Shown here in pieces: positions 9,159 through 21,041 of a stretch of DNA of 64,000 nt. The stretch covers positions 386,169,301 to 386,233,300 of the forward strand of contig JAHZTW010000001.1 in assembly GCA_020283515.1 (NCBI GenBank), read 5' to 3'. Origin of the DNA: Alliaria petiolata (taxonomy: Eukaryota > Streptophyta > Magnoliopsida > Brassicales > Brassicaceae). The notes beneath the pieces were generated by a model. That model was not told the origin of the DNA. It saw only the letters and a program-made list of their open reading frames with translations, and searched no databases. Made by a program: the position numbers and the translations under genes. The stretch's first letter is position 1; each line of letters begins with the position of its first letter.

Positions 9159-11640
9159 TTAAACGATGCCTCTTGCATCAGTCTCCTCCACTTCTGAAGA
9201 ACTCGACCTCGAGTTTTCTTCTGGACAAAGAACCCCATCTGCATGGTACTCATGAATGTCAGCCACGTTGAAAGTATTAGAAATGTTCATGTGCTCTGGG
9301 AGAGCCACAACGTAAGCATGGTCATTGATCTTTCGCGACACTTTGAATAGACCATATTTGCGAGGTTGCAACTAGCTATATGTGCCAACTGTGAACCTTT
9401 CTTTACGAAGAAACACCATCAACTCCTTTGAAAACTTTGACTCTCCTTTGCTTGTCTGCAGCAACCTTGTTCTTTTGATCAGTAGCCTCTAACTTGGCCT
9501 TGACAACTCACTTAGTAGCTACAATCTCATCTGCCATAGTCTCAGCCGATGCACTAACTCCAAGAGCCTTAGGCAACTTAACCAAATAAACCACATGTTT
9601 AGGAATAGAAGTATACACAGAGAAAAAGGGGATATCCCAGTAGCTGAGTGCATTGCGCTGTTGTAAGCAAATTCCACCCGAGGTAAAGCTAAGTCCCACT
9701 GCTTCGGCTTATCACCACAAATACTTCGAATTATATTCCCCAAAGTTCGGTTAGTTATTTCAGTTTGCCCATCAGTCTGCGGATGAGCTGTGGAACTCTT
9801 GTTCAATGTTGTTCCAAACATCCGCCAAAGAGTAATCCAAAAGTGACTAAGAAACTTTGTATCTCTATCTGAAGTTATTAATTTAGGAACCCCATGGAGA
9901 AGCACAACTTCTCTGAAGAACAATTTGGCTATATTGGACGCATCAGCAGTCTTCTTGCACGCAATAAAATGCGTCATTTTGGAGAATCTGTCAACTACTA
10001 CAAACACAGAGTCCACTCCTCGTTATGTACGAGGTAGTCCAAACACAAAATCCATGGACAAATTTTTTCCAAATATCTTCAGGAATAGGTAAAGGCATAT
10101 AAAGACCAATATTTTGAGATTGACCTTTAGAAGTCTGACATGTATAACACCTTTTGACAATAGCACCAATGTCTCTCCTTAAGTGCGGCCAAAATACCTT
10201 TCCTCCAAGCTAGCAATGATTATGTCTCTTCCCAAATGACCACTAAGACCACCACCATGCAAATCTTGAATCAACTTCTCCCTTAACGACGAGCAAGGGA
10301 TCCACAATCGATTTTTTTTGAAAAGGTAGCCATCTTAGATATGAAAATCTGTAGAAGGATGCTTCTCGTTGCACTTGACCCATAACTCCTTGAATTCAGC
10401 ATCACTTTCATACAATTCCTTCATGAACTGAAAGCCCATAACCTCTTGTGCTAAACTAATTAGCAATGATACCCTTCTACTCAAAGCATCTGCTACTTTA
10501 TTAAGCACACTTGAGTTATGCTGAATTATGAAAGGAAATTTCTTCAAAACTTACCCAACTAGCATGCATTTTGTTTATCACTTTCTGGTTGTGAAGAATC
10601 TTCAAATCTTGGTGGTCAGTGAACAAACCAAACTCCCTTTGAATAAGATAATGCTCCCACTGTCTAAGAGCTCTAAATACTGCATAAAATTCTTGATCAT
10701 AGGTGCTCTACTTTTGCTGAGCTTCACTCAACTTCTCGCTGAAAGATACCACTGGTCTTTTCTCTTGGGACAGAACAACTCCTATTTCTACTCCACTAGC
10801 ATCACATTCAATTTGGAACACTTTATCAAAATCAGGTAATGGTAGAACTGGTGCGGTACAAAGCTTTTCCTTTATTAAAGCAAAACTTCTCTCTTGCTCA
10901 ATACTCCCAATGAAACTTTCCTTTCTTCAAGCATTCAGTAATAGGAGAAGTAATAGTACTGAAATCTCTGATGAATCTCCTATAGAAAGTAGACAGACCA
11001 TAAAGCTGCGTACCTCAGTGACTGATTTAGGGGCAGCCCAATCCCTTATAGCACTCACTTTATCCTCATCAACCTGAATCCCTTTTTCACCAACAACAAA
11101 TCCTAGAAATACCAACTTATTGGTGCAGAATGTACATTTTTCAAGTTAATGTACAATTGGTTTTCCTGTAGAACCTGCAAAACCTGATTCAAATGTTCCA
11201 AATGCTCTTCTTTGGTCTTGATGTAAATCAAAATATCATCAAAGTAAACCACAACAAAAGAACCAGAGAAAGGACGAAGGATTTGGTTCATCAATCTCAT
11301 GAAAGTACTAGGAGCATTTGATAACCCAAAAGGCATCACCAACCATTCATATAATCCATCTTTGCTCTTAAAAGATGTCTTCCTTTCATCTCCAGGTCTA
11401 ATTTGAATTTGATGGTATCCGCTGCAAAGATCTATCTTGGAAAAGACCTTAGAACTAGTTAACTCGTCAAGCATATCTTCTAATCAGGGAATTAGGAAGC
11501 GATACTTGATAGTTATCTTGTTGATGGATCTGCTATCGACACACATTCACCATTGGTTACCCTTCTTAGGAACAAGGGTACCAGATGATGTAGGAACAAG
11601 GGGATGGAGTATGGTGAATCACTAGCTGGCCGTACGACAC
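9159..11640 (-). pseudogene. Ty3/gypsy pol relic: RT, RNase H, integrase
   Basis: Read leftward. RT (11640-10930) is recognisable from MCVDSRSIN, FSKIDLCSGYHQI, MPFGLSNAPSTF and the intact catalytic VVYFDDIL. RNase H (about 10830-10510) has ECDASG, YAVFRAL and TDHQDL. Integrase (about 10260-9510) has the catalytic D in VVVDRF, D in TSDRD and E in DGQTEITNR. The C-terminal GPY/F-like module (9371-9159) has KYGLFKV and NISNTFNVADI. Several stops and frameshifts break the reading frame, including two stops within RT near 11480-11540. The N-terminal part of RT, protease and gag are missing beyond 11640. The order relative to the LTR shows this is a different copy from the gag-protease piece at 5931-7419. 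Confidence 0.85.
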
Positions 11641-12600
11641 TCTCTAGAGAATCAATAGAGATGGTCTGATGAATAGAGGTGATTGACTCGCTCAATCGAT
11701 GGGGGGGGGGGGTGTTGAATGAATCCACACTCAACACACGAGCATACTAACTTGAATCTCATAAGATAATATACACGCAACTACACAAGTCAATGGCTTC
11801 TCACCAAGGGCTTGAAATGACAAGAACACAAAAGACACTTTTGTAAAAAATAGACACTTAAAGTTTATTTGATTCAATGATGATGGGTACTTTACAATGA
11901 AAACGACACTGGGCTTTTATAGGCTCAATATACAACGGTCCTATAGTCTTAAAAAAAAAATCACAAAATTAAATAGAAAAGTAGTTGTTGGAGAATTGAT
12001 GAGAAAATCAAGTTTGAGGCTCCTTGTATCTTGACAGCTTGGGGAGGAAGTGATGCGCCTTTATGAGTGTCTTATGGACGTGAAGACTCTTCAAAATGCA
12101 GCAAACATTGTAAAGGAGCCGTTGAGTGTGAACATAGGTGTGAACAAAGGTGTGAACGCTACCAAATAAGGCAAGGGAAGCTTCGACTTGCTGTTTTGTG
12201 ACTCTAGCTGGTTGGGGTGAATGTGGACGCCTTCTTGGATCAAAAAAGAACCATCTGATGTCTCTTACAGCTCCTATATTGTTGAGATTATCTCCTGGAT
12301 GCCAAATATACGTTTGAAGTCTTCTAAACCCGGAAAGTTCCATATAAGACAAGCCGAGGGTCCTCTCTTTCAAAAGTTGAATACCTTTTACGTCAGAACC
12401 GGGCTTGGTATGAATCCAAATCTCTGAGTTTCCATTTCTATTCAAGATTACAGACTAAGTCTGTTTGTAACTTAATTCCTTCTGGTTCAGTCGGAATCTT
12501 CCAAATAGTTTGTGTATGTCCAAATCAGGTAAGCTCGGGATCACCCGATTTGAAAACTGAATAACTCCTTGGTCTGAACTCTTATTTGGGGCGATTACAA
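11641..12600. other. Unassigned noncoding sequence, possibly a degraded LTR
   Basis: The pol homology stops near 11640. What follows includes a 13-G run (about 11700-11712) and a GGCTTTTATAGGCTC stretch of the type common around LTR cap sites. I find no partner copy, primer site or coding sequence, so a degraded LTR is only a suggestion. Confidence 0.3.
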
Positions 12601-12779
12601 TTCTCTGTGAATCTCTGAAGAGTCAAGCTTCTGGAACAAGTCAATTTGTTGCTTAACTCTTCCCGGTTGCTTTGGTATGCTCCTTGAAAGGTGCATGTGT
12701 CCTGGTCGGTTTCTTTGTGGCTCGGGTGGTAAGTTTGATGGAGCTCCGGTTCAGCTGCTGGTTTGATGGCCTCATTAGT

Positions 12780-13120
12780 AAAGAAGAAGAACATATAAAA
12801 AGGGAGAAGAAGAAGAAGAAGAAGAAGAAGAAGAAGAAGAAGAAGAAGAAGGGAGAACAACGGAGAACAATGGAGAATAAGAAGTAGAAGAAGAAAAACG
12901 GATAAGAAGAAGAAGGAAGAAGATGAAGAACGGAGATGAAAAAGGGAGAAGAAGAAGATGGAGAACAGAGATAAGAAAGGGAGAAGAAGAACAACAACAA
13001 AAAAGAAGAACTAAGACGAAGAGAAGAACATAGACATAGACGAAGAAGAAGAAGAAGAAGAACGCAGAAGAAGAAGAAGAAGAACGTAAGAAGGAAAAGG
13101 AGAAGAAGAAGAAGAATAAG
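12780..13120 (+). repeat. AAG-rich microsatellite array
   Basis: A pure (GAA)n run of about 45-50 bases near 12805-12852 is followed by interrupted GAAGAAGAA and GGAGAA blocks to about 13120. The long low-complexity ORFs here (poly-Lys on plus, poly-Leu/Ser/Phe on minus) are products of the repeat. Confidence 0.9.
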
Positions 13121-14280
13121 GGTGTCCATGACGACAACAATGGCAGTGGTGACGGTGAAAAAGAATAGTGAAAGATAGTGAAGGTGGAGCTAGAGGGTAA
13201 TGATGAAGTCTGTACTTTTAGTACAATAAATATTTGTTTGGTCTTCCGTAAAATTCATAATTTGGTTTTTTATGGTTTTATTTATTGTTATTTTACCAAT
13301 ATTTTTAAATCTGACCCGAGATAACGAACCGCAACATCTTCCGGGTCATCGGATTTTCCGAAGAATCTGGATTGATAATGGTTGATCGCGGATCAATATA
13401 TTAATATCTATTTTAATTTTCTTAAATATAATATCAATTTCCTTTAAATATATAAATAAAATATGCTTAATATAATAGTAACCAAAGTTTTTTAATAAAA
13501 AAAAAGATTTATAGTTTTTTATTGACAATATATTTACGTAATTGAACAAAAAACAAATAGATAAAAACAATATTTTATCTATCAAACAAGATACGTTTTT
13601 GTTTCTTTAGTTTGACACTGAAGAAAAAAAAAACAATTCATGTTTGCATTTGAAAAACATATCCCACATCTTATTTAGAAGAAAACAAATACATAAATTG
13701 TTACAATAAATAGCAGCAACATCAGGTTTTACAATAAATAGCAGCAACATATCCCACATCTTATTTAAAATCTTCATTTGTGAGTTGGAGTTGAGTCGGT
13801 CTGCCGGTTTAACCATCGTAGTCAAAAATTTTTTGGTTTTATCCGAATTTTTAATAATCTAAATCCAAACCGAAAAAACTATCGGATCGTGGTTAAACCG
13901 GTTCATCCGACCAGTCTGGTCCAGGTGTCAAAACAATGTATTTTACTTTTACTTTTTTATGAATATTGACTAAAATAAGAAGCAATTTTATCCATTCTTC
14001 TAATTAAAAATATGATTAGGATAAAAAAGTAAGAAGAATGGAGAATAAGAACAGAGAAAAACGGAGAAGAAGAAGAAGAAGAACGGAGAAGAAAAGAAAA
14101 GAAGAAGAAGAATGGAGAAGAAAATCAAAGTACAACAGAGAAAAAGAAGAACAAGAACAAGAAAGGAGAAAAAAAAGAAGAAGTGTGTCCATGACGACTA
14201 CGAACAAAAATAGTTAAGGTAGAGTTAGAGAGTAGTGATGGTGTACGTGTTTTTAGTATAACAAATATTTGTTGAGAGAG
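13121..14280. repeat. AT-rich spacer bounded by two related segments
   Basis: GTGTCCATGACGAC followed by GGTAGAG...AGTGATG and a TTTTAGTA...AATATTTGTT block appears at about 13120-13245 and again at 14186-14275, each time after an AAG-rich array (12780-13120 and 14030-14180). Part of the following sequence (TTTGTTTGGTCTT...) also recurs near 18195-18310. These look like copies of one uncharacterised repeat. No coding sequence is supported. Confidence 0.5.
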
Positions 14281-14860
14281 TTACAAATTAAGGCACTTTA
14301 GAGATATTGGTTACAGATTAAGGCACTTTGGTGTATGAAGACACTTCCAACATGCGAAATGACACACGTAGCCTTCTTTTTTATGTTGTCTGTTTTTACT
14401 AAACATCTTGTAAAAAACACAAAAACAAATTTTTTTACGCTTAGTAAGAAACCGAAACGTTATCCTTTGTTGACGGCGACATCTGAGTTCTCTGTCTCAT
14501 CACCGATCAATTCTGCAACCCTAAATCCGGTCGTAGAAAACGTCGACGAATCCCTACGAGTTCGAGTTTAGTATCTCCAAATCTCCCACTAGGTCAACTG
14601 CACTCACTCCCATTTCCGTCAGACCATCGAAATCTCAGCCATAAATTATGTCTTCTTCTCGAAAGGATTTTCAGACTCTTTACACTGATTCGCCCAATCT
14701 GTAGATGCAGCTCGGCCCTAAGTATGTCAGGTAACTCCTTATTGCAAACCCCTTTAGGTTTAATTTCTGTCCTTTATCCATGATTGGTTATTTTCAACTG
14801 AACCTAAAATCTTTGATGTCTACTCTTTAATTTCGCATCCACGAAAGAGATCTAGATGTC
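14281..14860. other. Noncoding spacer
   Basis: Includes two short direct repeats containing TTAAGGCACTTT (about 14295 and 14323). No supported gene; the 78-codon ORF at 14335-14571 has no recognisable features. Confidence 0.4.
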
Positions 14861-17660
14861 TTGGACAACCTAACATATACTGTGGATGTAGATCTAGATT
14901 TAAATGTCCATCCTCACCATCCACATCTCAGAGTTAGTAGTCCTTGCAGTTGTTAGCCGCCACAACATTCTAGTAATCCACATAAATGCGTCCACGCACC
15001 ATACGTTTGACGTCCATATGTTTCCTGTCCACAGTGTAGTGGTCGTCCATTCTACCTAGCCATCCAAATCCATTCATCCACCATAGGATTCATTTATGTT
15101 ATCACCCAATAGTAGGTGTCCATTGGCCGTGTACATTCGATGTGTCGTCGATACGTTTACTGTCGGCCATTGTAGTTTGCGTCCATTTATTTATCCAGCG
15201 AATTTCCTCCACCCACATTAGAGCATCCACGCATTGCCTTGTCGACCTTAGCGTACATCTATTTCATCATTCATGACAAGTTGTCCATTTGGCTTTGTAC
15301 TTGTGTTCTTATCCATTAGTGGCGTCCATATAATGTATGTCCACAGTGTATTGACTGTCCCTTTAATTATCCATCCAAGTGCATTCATCCATCTGTTTGT
15401 CTTAGTTAACTCATTCACAACTAATCTCGTTAGAACATAGCATACTCATCCATCTTCATCCACCATCAAACTGATCGCCGTGGCTCACTCATTATACTCG
15501 TCCCTATTGTTCACCTGTTATATACTCATTCATTTGTTAGTATCCCTTTCAGTAGCACGCTAATGTTATATACTTCCCCGTTCAGGCCCAGAAGCAGAAA
15601 TACAAAAATGGAACCAGACGGCGAGGAGCAGAGAAAGAGGCCACCGCCGTAGCCTGGGCATCGTCGATGACGTGTGAGAGAGAAAGAGAGAGAAAATCGC
15701 CAAATCAAAAACAAGACGGAGGTTTTACTTTTGTTGTTGTTTAAAAAACAAAAAAAAAACACGATTATAGTGTTTGTTTGGACTTCGAAGGAGGAGAAGA
15801 AGAGATGTGTTTTGATCAATTTGAATTAATTTAAGAGACATTTACAAATTAAGGTAAATTACTTTCCTCTGGAAAGTACACAATCCACTAATCAACGTTC
15901 ATTCTAAATGTTTTTTCCATGAAATCTCATTTTCCATTCAAATACCCAGCTCAAAATGCTCATGGCAAATGAACAGTACATTTGAAATCAGCTCAAAATG
16001 CTCATGGTGAATCCCCAATCATCCCAAAAAGCAATTGCACTTACGTGCATATCTAAATTACTTCCCACAGTATCATATGGACAATCATCTGGAAAATCCT
16101 CTATAAAGTACACAATCCACTAATCACGTCCATTATACAGTTTTTCCATTAAAATACCGAACTCGTACCCATCCAATCACTCATGTACATACAAGTTGTC
16201 CATGTCTGAGAATTTCATGCCCGTCCACCACGATTACTCGTTCGATAACCTATTCACCTTCTTCTCAAATGACTACATCCCCTTCTTCGTCACCAGCAAG
16301 TGTTTCAGCATAAATCCTTCACAGTAACTACGAACGGAATCAAACACCGACACATGGGGTTAATCTCGTCCCTAAGTCCTTCAGAGTAACTAACGACGCC
16401 CCTTCGAGTAAGATCCACGGTAAGGCGCAGTAACACAACAGTAGCTAAAATACGTATTACTTTCGTTAAGGGCAATAAGGTCATCTCAAACGCTAATAGT
16501 ACACCCAAAGTGCCTCATACTTCATTGTTACTGCATTGGGATGGACGGTAATATTCTCCGATATTAATCATCCATAGTGAAGCGTACACCACTGAATCGT
16601 CCAGAAGTAGGAGCCTACAAACTATTTGTCCATAGTGAAGGGTACACTACTGAATCGTCCATGTGTGGCCGACCATAAGTTTGGGGTCGAGTAGGGAACA
16701 TACATAATGTGTCATCCATGGGCGGCGATCCATTAGTCGATGGACGAGTGTGTAAAGTACGGATGGCTCGGCAAGACGAGCAGACATAAGTGGACGTCCA
16801 TTGGTGTCCATCCATAAATTTCTAGGTATAAACGGCTATTTGTACACATGTAACCATCCATCAATTGAAATAGGGGAGACGATCATGTGTGGAACGGATA
16901 TAATGCGTCGTCCAATGAAAGGTCGTCCATACGTCAGTGATCTAATGTGTGGAGGACGGGTGGTTCGAGAAGTCGAACCGGCATAAGTAGACGTCCTTGG
17001 TGTCTATCCATAGTCGGATCGCCAAATATGAGTGGGTGGTAGATCAATAAATGTCTCGGTGGCGACGACTATTTGTACACAAATAACCATCCACTAACTG
17101 GACTAGAGGGACGATCATGTTTAGAACGGATATAAGGTTTCGTCCATGAATATCTATCCATAAGTAAGTGGACGACTGTGTAGAGGACGGGTGGTTCTGC
17201 AAGTCGAGCAGGCATAAGTGCACGTCCATTGGTGTCCATCCATATCAGATCATCATATATGGATGGGTGGTAGAACCGTAAATGTCTTGGTAGGTACGGC
17301 TACTTGTACACATGTAACCATTCATCAATTGAACAAGAGTTCACGATCGTGTTTAGAATGCATATAATGTGACGTCCATGGGTTGCCATCCATAAGCTGG
17401 AATTCAGATCGACTGCATATTGGCACTCGTTTTGCCTCTGTAATCCAATCAATTATGTCATGCAATCAACTATGTCGCGCATCCACATTAGTTTGAAAGA
17501 GGTCTGTCCACGCATCTTTCTTACGAACACTATTCACAGTGGATCGATTACACAAATATTTACGATTACCTTGTCCACTAATTCGCATCCACAATTGGAC
17601 TGCATGTCCCCTCTCATATGTTCTCTTTAACACCATCCACTCAAACAGTTTGTCCACGCA
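14861..17660. repeat. 2.8 kb region dense in TCCAT/TCCAC motifs
   Basis: GTCCAT, ATCCAT, GTCCAC and the reverse complement ATGGAC recur dozens of times, mostly on the plus strand between 14900 and 15500 and on both strands between 16530 and 17400. No coding region is supported. Part of it is a tandem repeat (16762-17402). The pattern resembles the noncoding motif arrays of VANDAL-type Mutator elements, but I see no transposase or ends. Confidence 0.55.
16762..17402. repeat. Degenerate tandem repeat, about 210-230 bp unit, 3 copies
   Basis: Units start near 16762, 16961 and 17191. Each contains, in order, GCATAAGTGGACGTCCATTG-like sequence, CTATTTGTACACATGTAACC-like sequence, CGATCATGTTTAGAACGGAT-like sequence and a run ending in GAGGACGGGTGGTTC. 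A partial copy precedes them near 16690-16760. Between 16560 and 16650 a shorter unit (CCATAGTGAAG.GTACAC) is also repeated. Confidence 0.75.
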
Positions 17661-18599
17661 TGATGCTTATGAAATCTCAATCAACAGAAACCTAAATCTC
17701 TGTGAAATCGCGGATATGGTGATTGTCGATTATTCTTTGTAATAACAACCGGCTTCGTCGACATCGTTTATGGCGGCCGTTCACATGATAAAATCGCCGG
17801 TGTCTACACAAATATTTCTTACTCACAGCTATCGAGAATCGTTTTCTCGTCCGTATACAACTTTTATGTTCTTGTCGATGAAGCCAAATTCAGTCAAGTA
17901 TTACAATTTTGCAGGTGAAATTTGCATCCCTCCCGGTGAGCAGAAGTAGTGGAAGAAATATCCGAGCTCCCCACGATGTTGTCGTGACAATCGGGTTTAT
18001 AAAAAAAGATTCACTATACGACGCCGCCGGTTACTGAAATTATTCATGATTTTTACTACATTCACCGTCAATTCACATTAAGGATATATTAGTCTTCCCA
18101 TGTGATGAAAAGAAGAAGGAAGTGCCTCTATATTGGTAAGTGACTTATTTTGATATTATGAATCTTATAAGTGACTTATTTAGTAATATTCTCATATTTG
18201 TTTGGTCTTTTGTAAAACTCATAATTTTTTTTTAATAGTTTTCTTTATTTATTGTTATTTTATTTTTAATTATTTTATCAATATTGACTTAAATAAGGAG
18301 GCATCTTCTACATTCTTCTAACTAAAAATTTAATATAATATTAAAAACATATATTTTCTATAAAATCAATAACATATTATATTTTTAATAAAAATTCATG
18401 TGTTTACAATACAACATATTTAAATCAATAACATGTAATTTATATTGTTTTATTTTCAACTTCACATTTGATTACTCATAAAATTTAATTACAATCCTCA
18501 TATAACACAAAACAATATGTAATTCATATAACCCTACAAAACAAATTTAAAACCTCATTTTATATTATATTAATATATTTTATAGATTAAAAAAAAATC
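17661..18599. other. AT-rich spacer
   Basis: No coding sequence or RNA gene seen. 18195-18310 shares blocks with 13230-13300 and 13950-14010, so part is dispersed repeat. Confidence 0.4.
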
Positions 18600-18665
18600 T
18601 TTAAAAATAATTACCCTGATATCAATCAATCTGATATCTCGCTCTACTGGGTCCTCTCCTCTCTC

Positions 18666-18674
18666 TATATATAG
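18666..18674 (+). promoter_or_regulatory. TATA box of the ATL23-like gene
   Basis: TATATATAG lies about 180 bases upstream of the ATG, at a normal plant distance allowing for a 5' UTR with CT- and AAC-rich sequence. Confidence 0.55.
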
Positions 18675-18846
18675 CCGTTACTCTAATTTCACAATTTTTT
18701 TCATTCCCAACAACACCTACAAACATTTTTCACAATTTTCTGCTCCGAAAGTTGGAATCTATCTTTTTCTTTTTTTCTTGTTTTCTTATTTGCTTTTTAC
18801 AATATAAAAAGAAAAGCAAATTGGTGAGAGCGAGAGACGGTGTATG

Positions 18847-19140
18847 ATGCACTACACACGCATCTCACCAGTTTTATTGCCTTCTCCGCCACCCACCGTC
18901 ACCACAGCCGCCGAATTCGGTGGCGGAGGAACGATGTTAGCTACCCTTTTCATGGCCCTCCTCCTCCCCTGCGTCGGCATGTGCATTGTTTTCCTCATCT
19001 ATCTCTTCCTCTTGTGGTGCTCCACACGTCGTCGTATTGAGCGTCTTAGATTTGCTGAACCGCTTAAGCCGGTCACCGGTAAAGAACTCTCTGTGTTGGA
19101 GCTCGAAAAGCTCCCAAAACTCACTGGAAAAGAGCTTGCC
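18847..19140 (+). pseudogene. ATL23: ATL23-like RING-H2 gene, N-terminal fragment
   Basis: ATL proteins are membrane-anchored RING-H2 E3 ubiquitin ligases. The fragment encodes a short N-terminal tail, one hydrophobic segment (TLFMALLLPCVGMCIVFLIY and following residues), a basic stop-transfer CSTRRR, and the GLD-type region SVLELEKLPKLTGKEL that precedes the RING in this family. The catalytic RING-H2 domain is absent. After 19140 the reading frame runs into a retroelement LTR and ends at an LTR-supplied TGA (19153-19155). I chose the second of two adjacent ATGs; 18844 is equally possible. The identification with Arabidopsis ATL23 comes from memory of that short protein. The RING-coding half is not elsewhere in the window, so the gene was truncated, not merely split. 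Confidence 0.75.
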
Positions 19141-19141
19141 A

Positions 19142-19245
19142 AAACTGCTGTGTGACTATCCCTTCTCTGTGGATTTGATCCCTAAGTACTACAACTGATC
19201 TCTTAATTTGAGAGAGTTGCTTTAGGGTAAATTTGACCCATATCA
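19142..19245 (+). repeat. Remnant of family B 5' LTR
   Basis: AAACTGCTGTGTGACTATCC through GACCCATATCA matches the last 104 bases of the 3' LTR (24241-24344) with very few differences. The upstream ~1.03 kb of the LTR is missing. Confidence 0.9.
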
Positions 19246-19249
19246 AATT

Positions 19250-19268
19250 TTGGCGCCGTTGCCGGGGA
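19250..19268 (+). promoter_or_regulatory. Primer-binding site, tRNA-Asp type
   Basis: TTGGCGCCGTTGCCGGGG follows the LTR end after four bases. It is the usual Athila-type primer site, complementary to the 3' end of tRNA-Asp. Confidence 0.85.
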
Positions 19269-19461
19269 AGGAGATTAGTTGCCTACAGATTTCTAGTATT
19301 AGAATTTTGTCTAGGTTTTTATTTTTGTTTTTGTTACTGATTATTTTCTCATCTTTGGTTTCAGGTGCATGCCCAGTACCAGAAGCAACAAGGAAGAGGA
19401 ACTAGTCGCATTGAACCAGGAGCTCGGTCGTTTGGAACGCGAGAACCGAGCATCTGCCCGA

Positions 19462-19537
19462 GCGTCGATCGACACATCTAGTATCGATCGACACCATCCC
19501 TCAGCGTCGATCGACACAACAAGCATCGATCGACACC
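19462..19537. repeat. Motif cluster 1 in family B: four ATCGATCGACAC-type sites
   Basis: Four copies of the core TCGATCGACAC within 76 bases near the gag N-terminus, encoding SIDT and IDRH alternately. Two are preceded by GCG and two by AT/CA, so the left arm varies while the core is constant. Confidence 0.85.
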
Positions 19538-20937
19538 GTACGCAGTCTAAGATGGAACGTCTGGTTCTGGTACGCGACGCGGATGGAAACTTCGCAGACC
19601 TGGAGGGCAACAGAAGGAACGCCCAAGGACAACGACTTGATGAGGCTGGCGCCGTCATCATAGAACAAGCGATGCAAATCGCACCTGTAGAAGCTGGACA
19701 TGGAAGAACATTAGGCGAGTACAACCGCCCAGACCAGTTCTATGCTAATAGAGCTGCGATCCGTCCTCCTGCATTCCAAAGGAATGACTTCGAGCTGAAG
19801 CCTGCCTACTTCCAACTCGTAGCTCAGAATCCTTTCCATGGTCTACCCAACGAGCACCCGATGGATCATATCGAGAGATTCAAAAACTTGGCATCAAGCA
19901 TCAAGGCTAATGGAGTGACCTATGATTATCTATTCTGCAAGCTTTTCTCTTACTCGCTTGCAGGAGACGCATCATATTGGCTGAAGCAGTTGCCACCGGG
20001 ATCCTTGACCACATGGGAAGACACAAAGAATGCATTCTTATGCAATTTCTTTGATGATGCGAGATCAGAGGAGCTGAGAATGAAGATCACTACATTCTCT
20101 CAAGGACCTACTGAGGCATTCAAAGCTTCTTGGGTGAGGTTCAGATCGTACCAGAGGGACTGCCCACATCATGGTTTCAGCGAGCCGCAACTCATCGGAA
20201 TCTTCTATCGCGGGATTGACTGGAGGTACCAGATGGCTTTAGACGCAGCAAGCATTGGCAACTTCAACACCAGACGCCCAGAAGACGCATTGGTGCTTAT
20301 AGAGAATTTGGCCTCTAGTAACAGCACCAAGAACGCAGACTTCGAGAGAAGGCAAAACGCAGGAGTAGCTGGAGGAAACCAAATTGCTGAAGTCAACAAG
20401 AAGCTAGACATCTTGATGGGAAAGAAGCAGGTCCATTTTGTTAATGAAGTAGAGACCTTTGAGCGAGAGCAAGAAGAGGTCAACTACATCAAGGCTATGG
20501 TTCTTCCTACCAGAAGCCTTTTCAGAGCAACAACTTCCAAAGAACTTATGGTTCTTCTTCCTACCAGAAGCCTCCTCCACAAGACAACAAAATGGAGTCC
20601 ATGCTAGAGCAGATCTTGGAAGGCCAACAGAAGATGACAGTGGATTTCAACGGGAAAATCGACGACCTATACACCGATCTGAATGGAAAGATTGAGAGCA
20701 TACACTCTCACATGAAGAAGCTGGATGTACAAGTTGCTCAAACCGCAGAAGCTGTTCATAGGCAAGAAGGATTTCTTCCTGGGAAGACTGATACAAATCC
20801 CAGACGCCATGTGAATGCCATCACGACAGGGAGCAGAAGCAAGCTGGAACCAGAGGAGAAGGAGAATCTGAGTGATGAAGACCTTGTGGAGCTGGAGGAA
20901 ATTGAAGAACAAGCTCCATACTTCCCTGCGAATCCAG

Positions 20938-21041
20938 TGTCGATCGACACAGAGGAGTGTCGATCGACACCCGAAGAACATAGCGAAGTCGAGAGCTCGA
21001 GCCCGTGTGTCGATCGACACAAGGCGTGTGTGGATCGACAC
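20938..21041. repeat. Motif cluster 2 in family B: TGTCGATCGACAC sites
   Basis: Exact palindromes TGTCGATCGACAC at 20938, 20958 and 21008, plus TGTGGATCGACAC at 21029. In the one open reading frame these are read as SIDT, CRST and VDRH, i.e. in all three frames. Confidence 0.9.

Noticed and set aside
12653..13140. Long ORFs rich in Leu, Ser and Phe (minus) or Lys (plus).
   Set aside because: They are translations of AAG/CTT repeats.
16305..17742. Several 60-70 codon ORFs in the TCCAT-rich region.
   Set aside because: Short, on both strands, and made of the tandem repeat; no conserved protein features.
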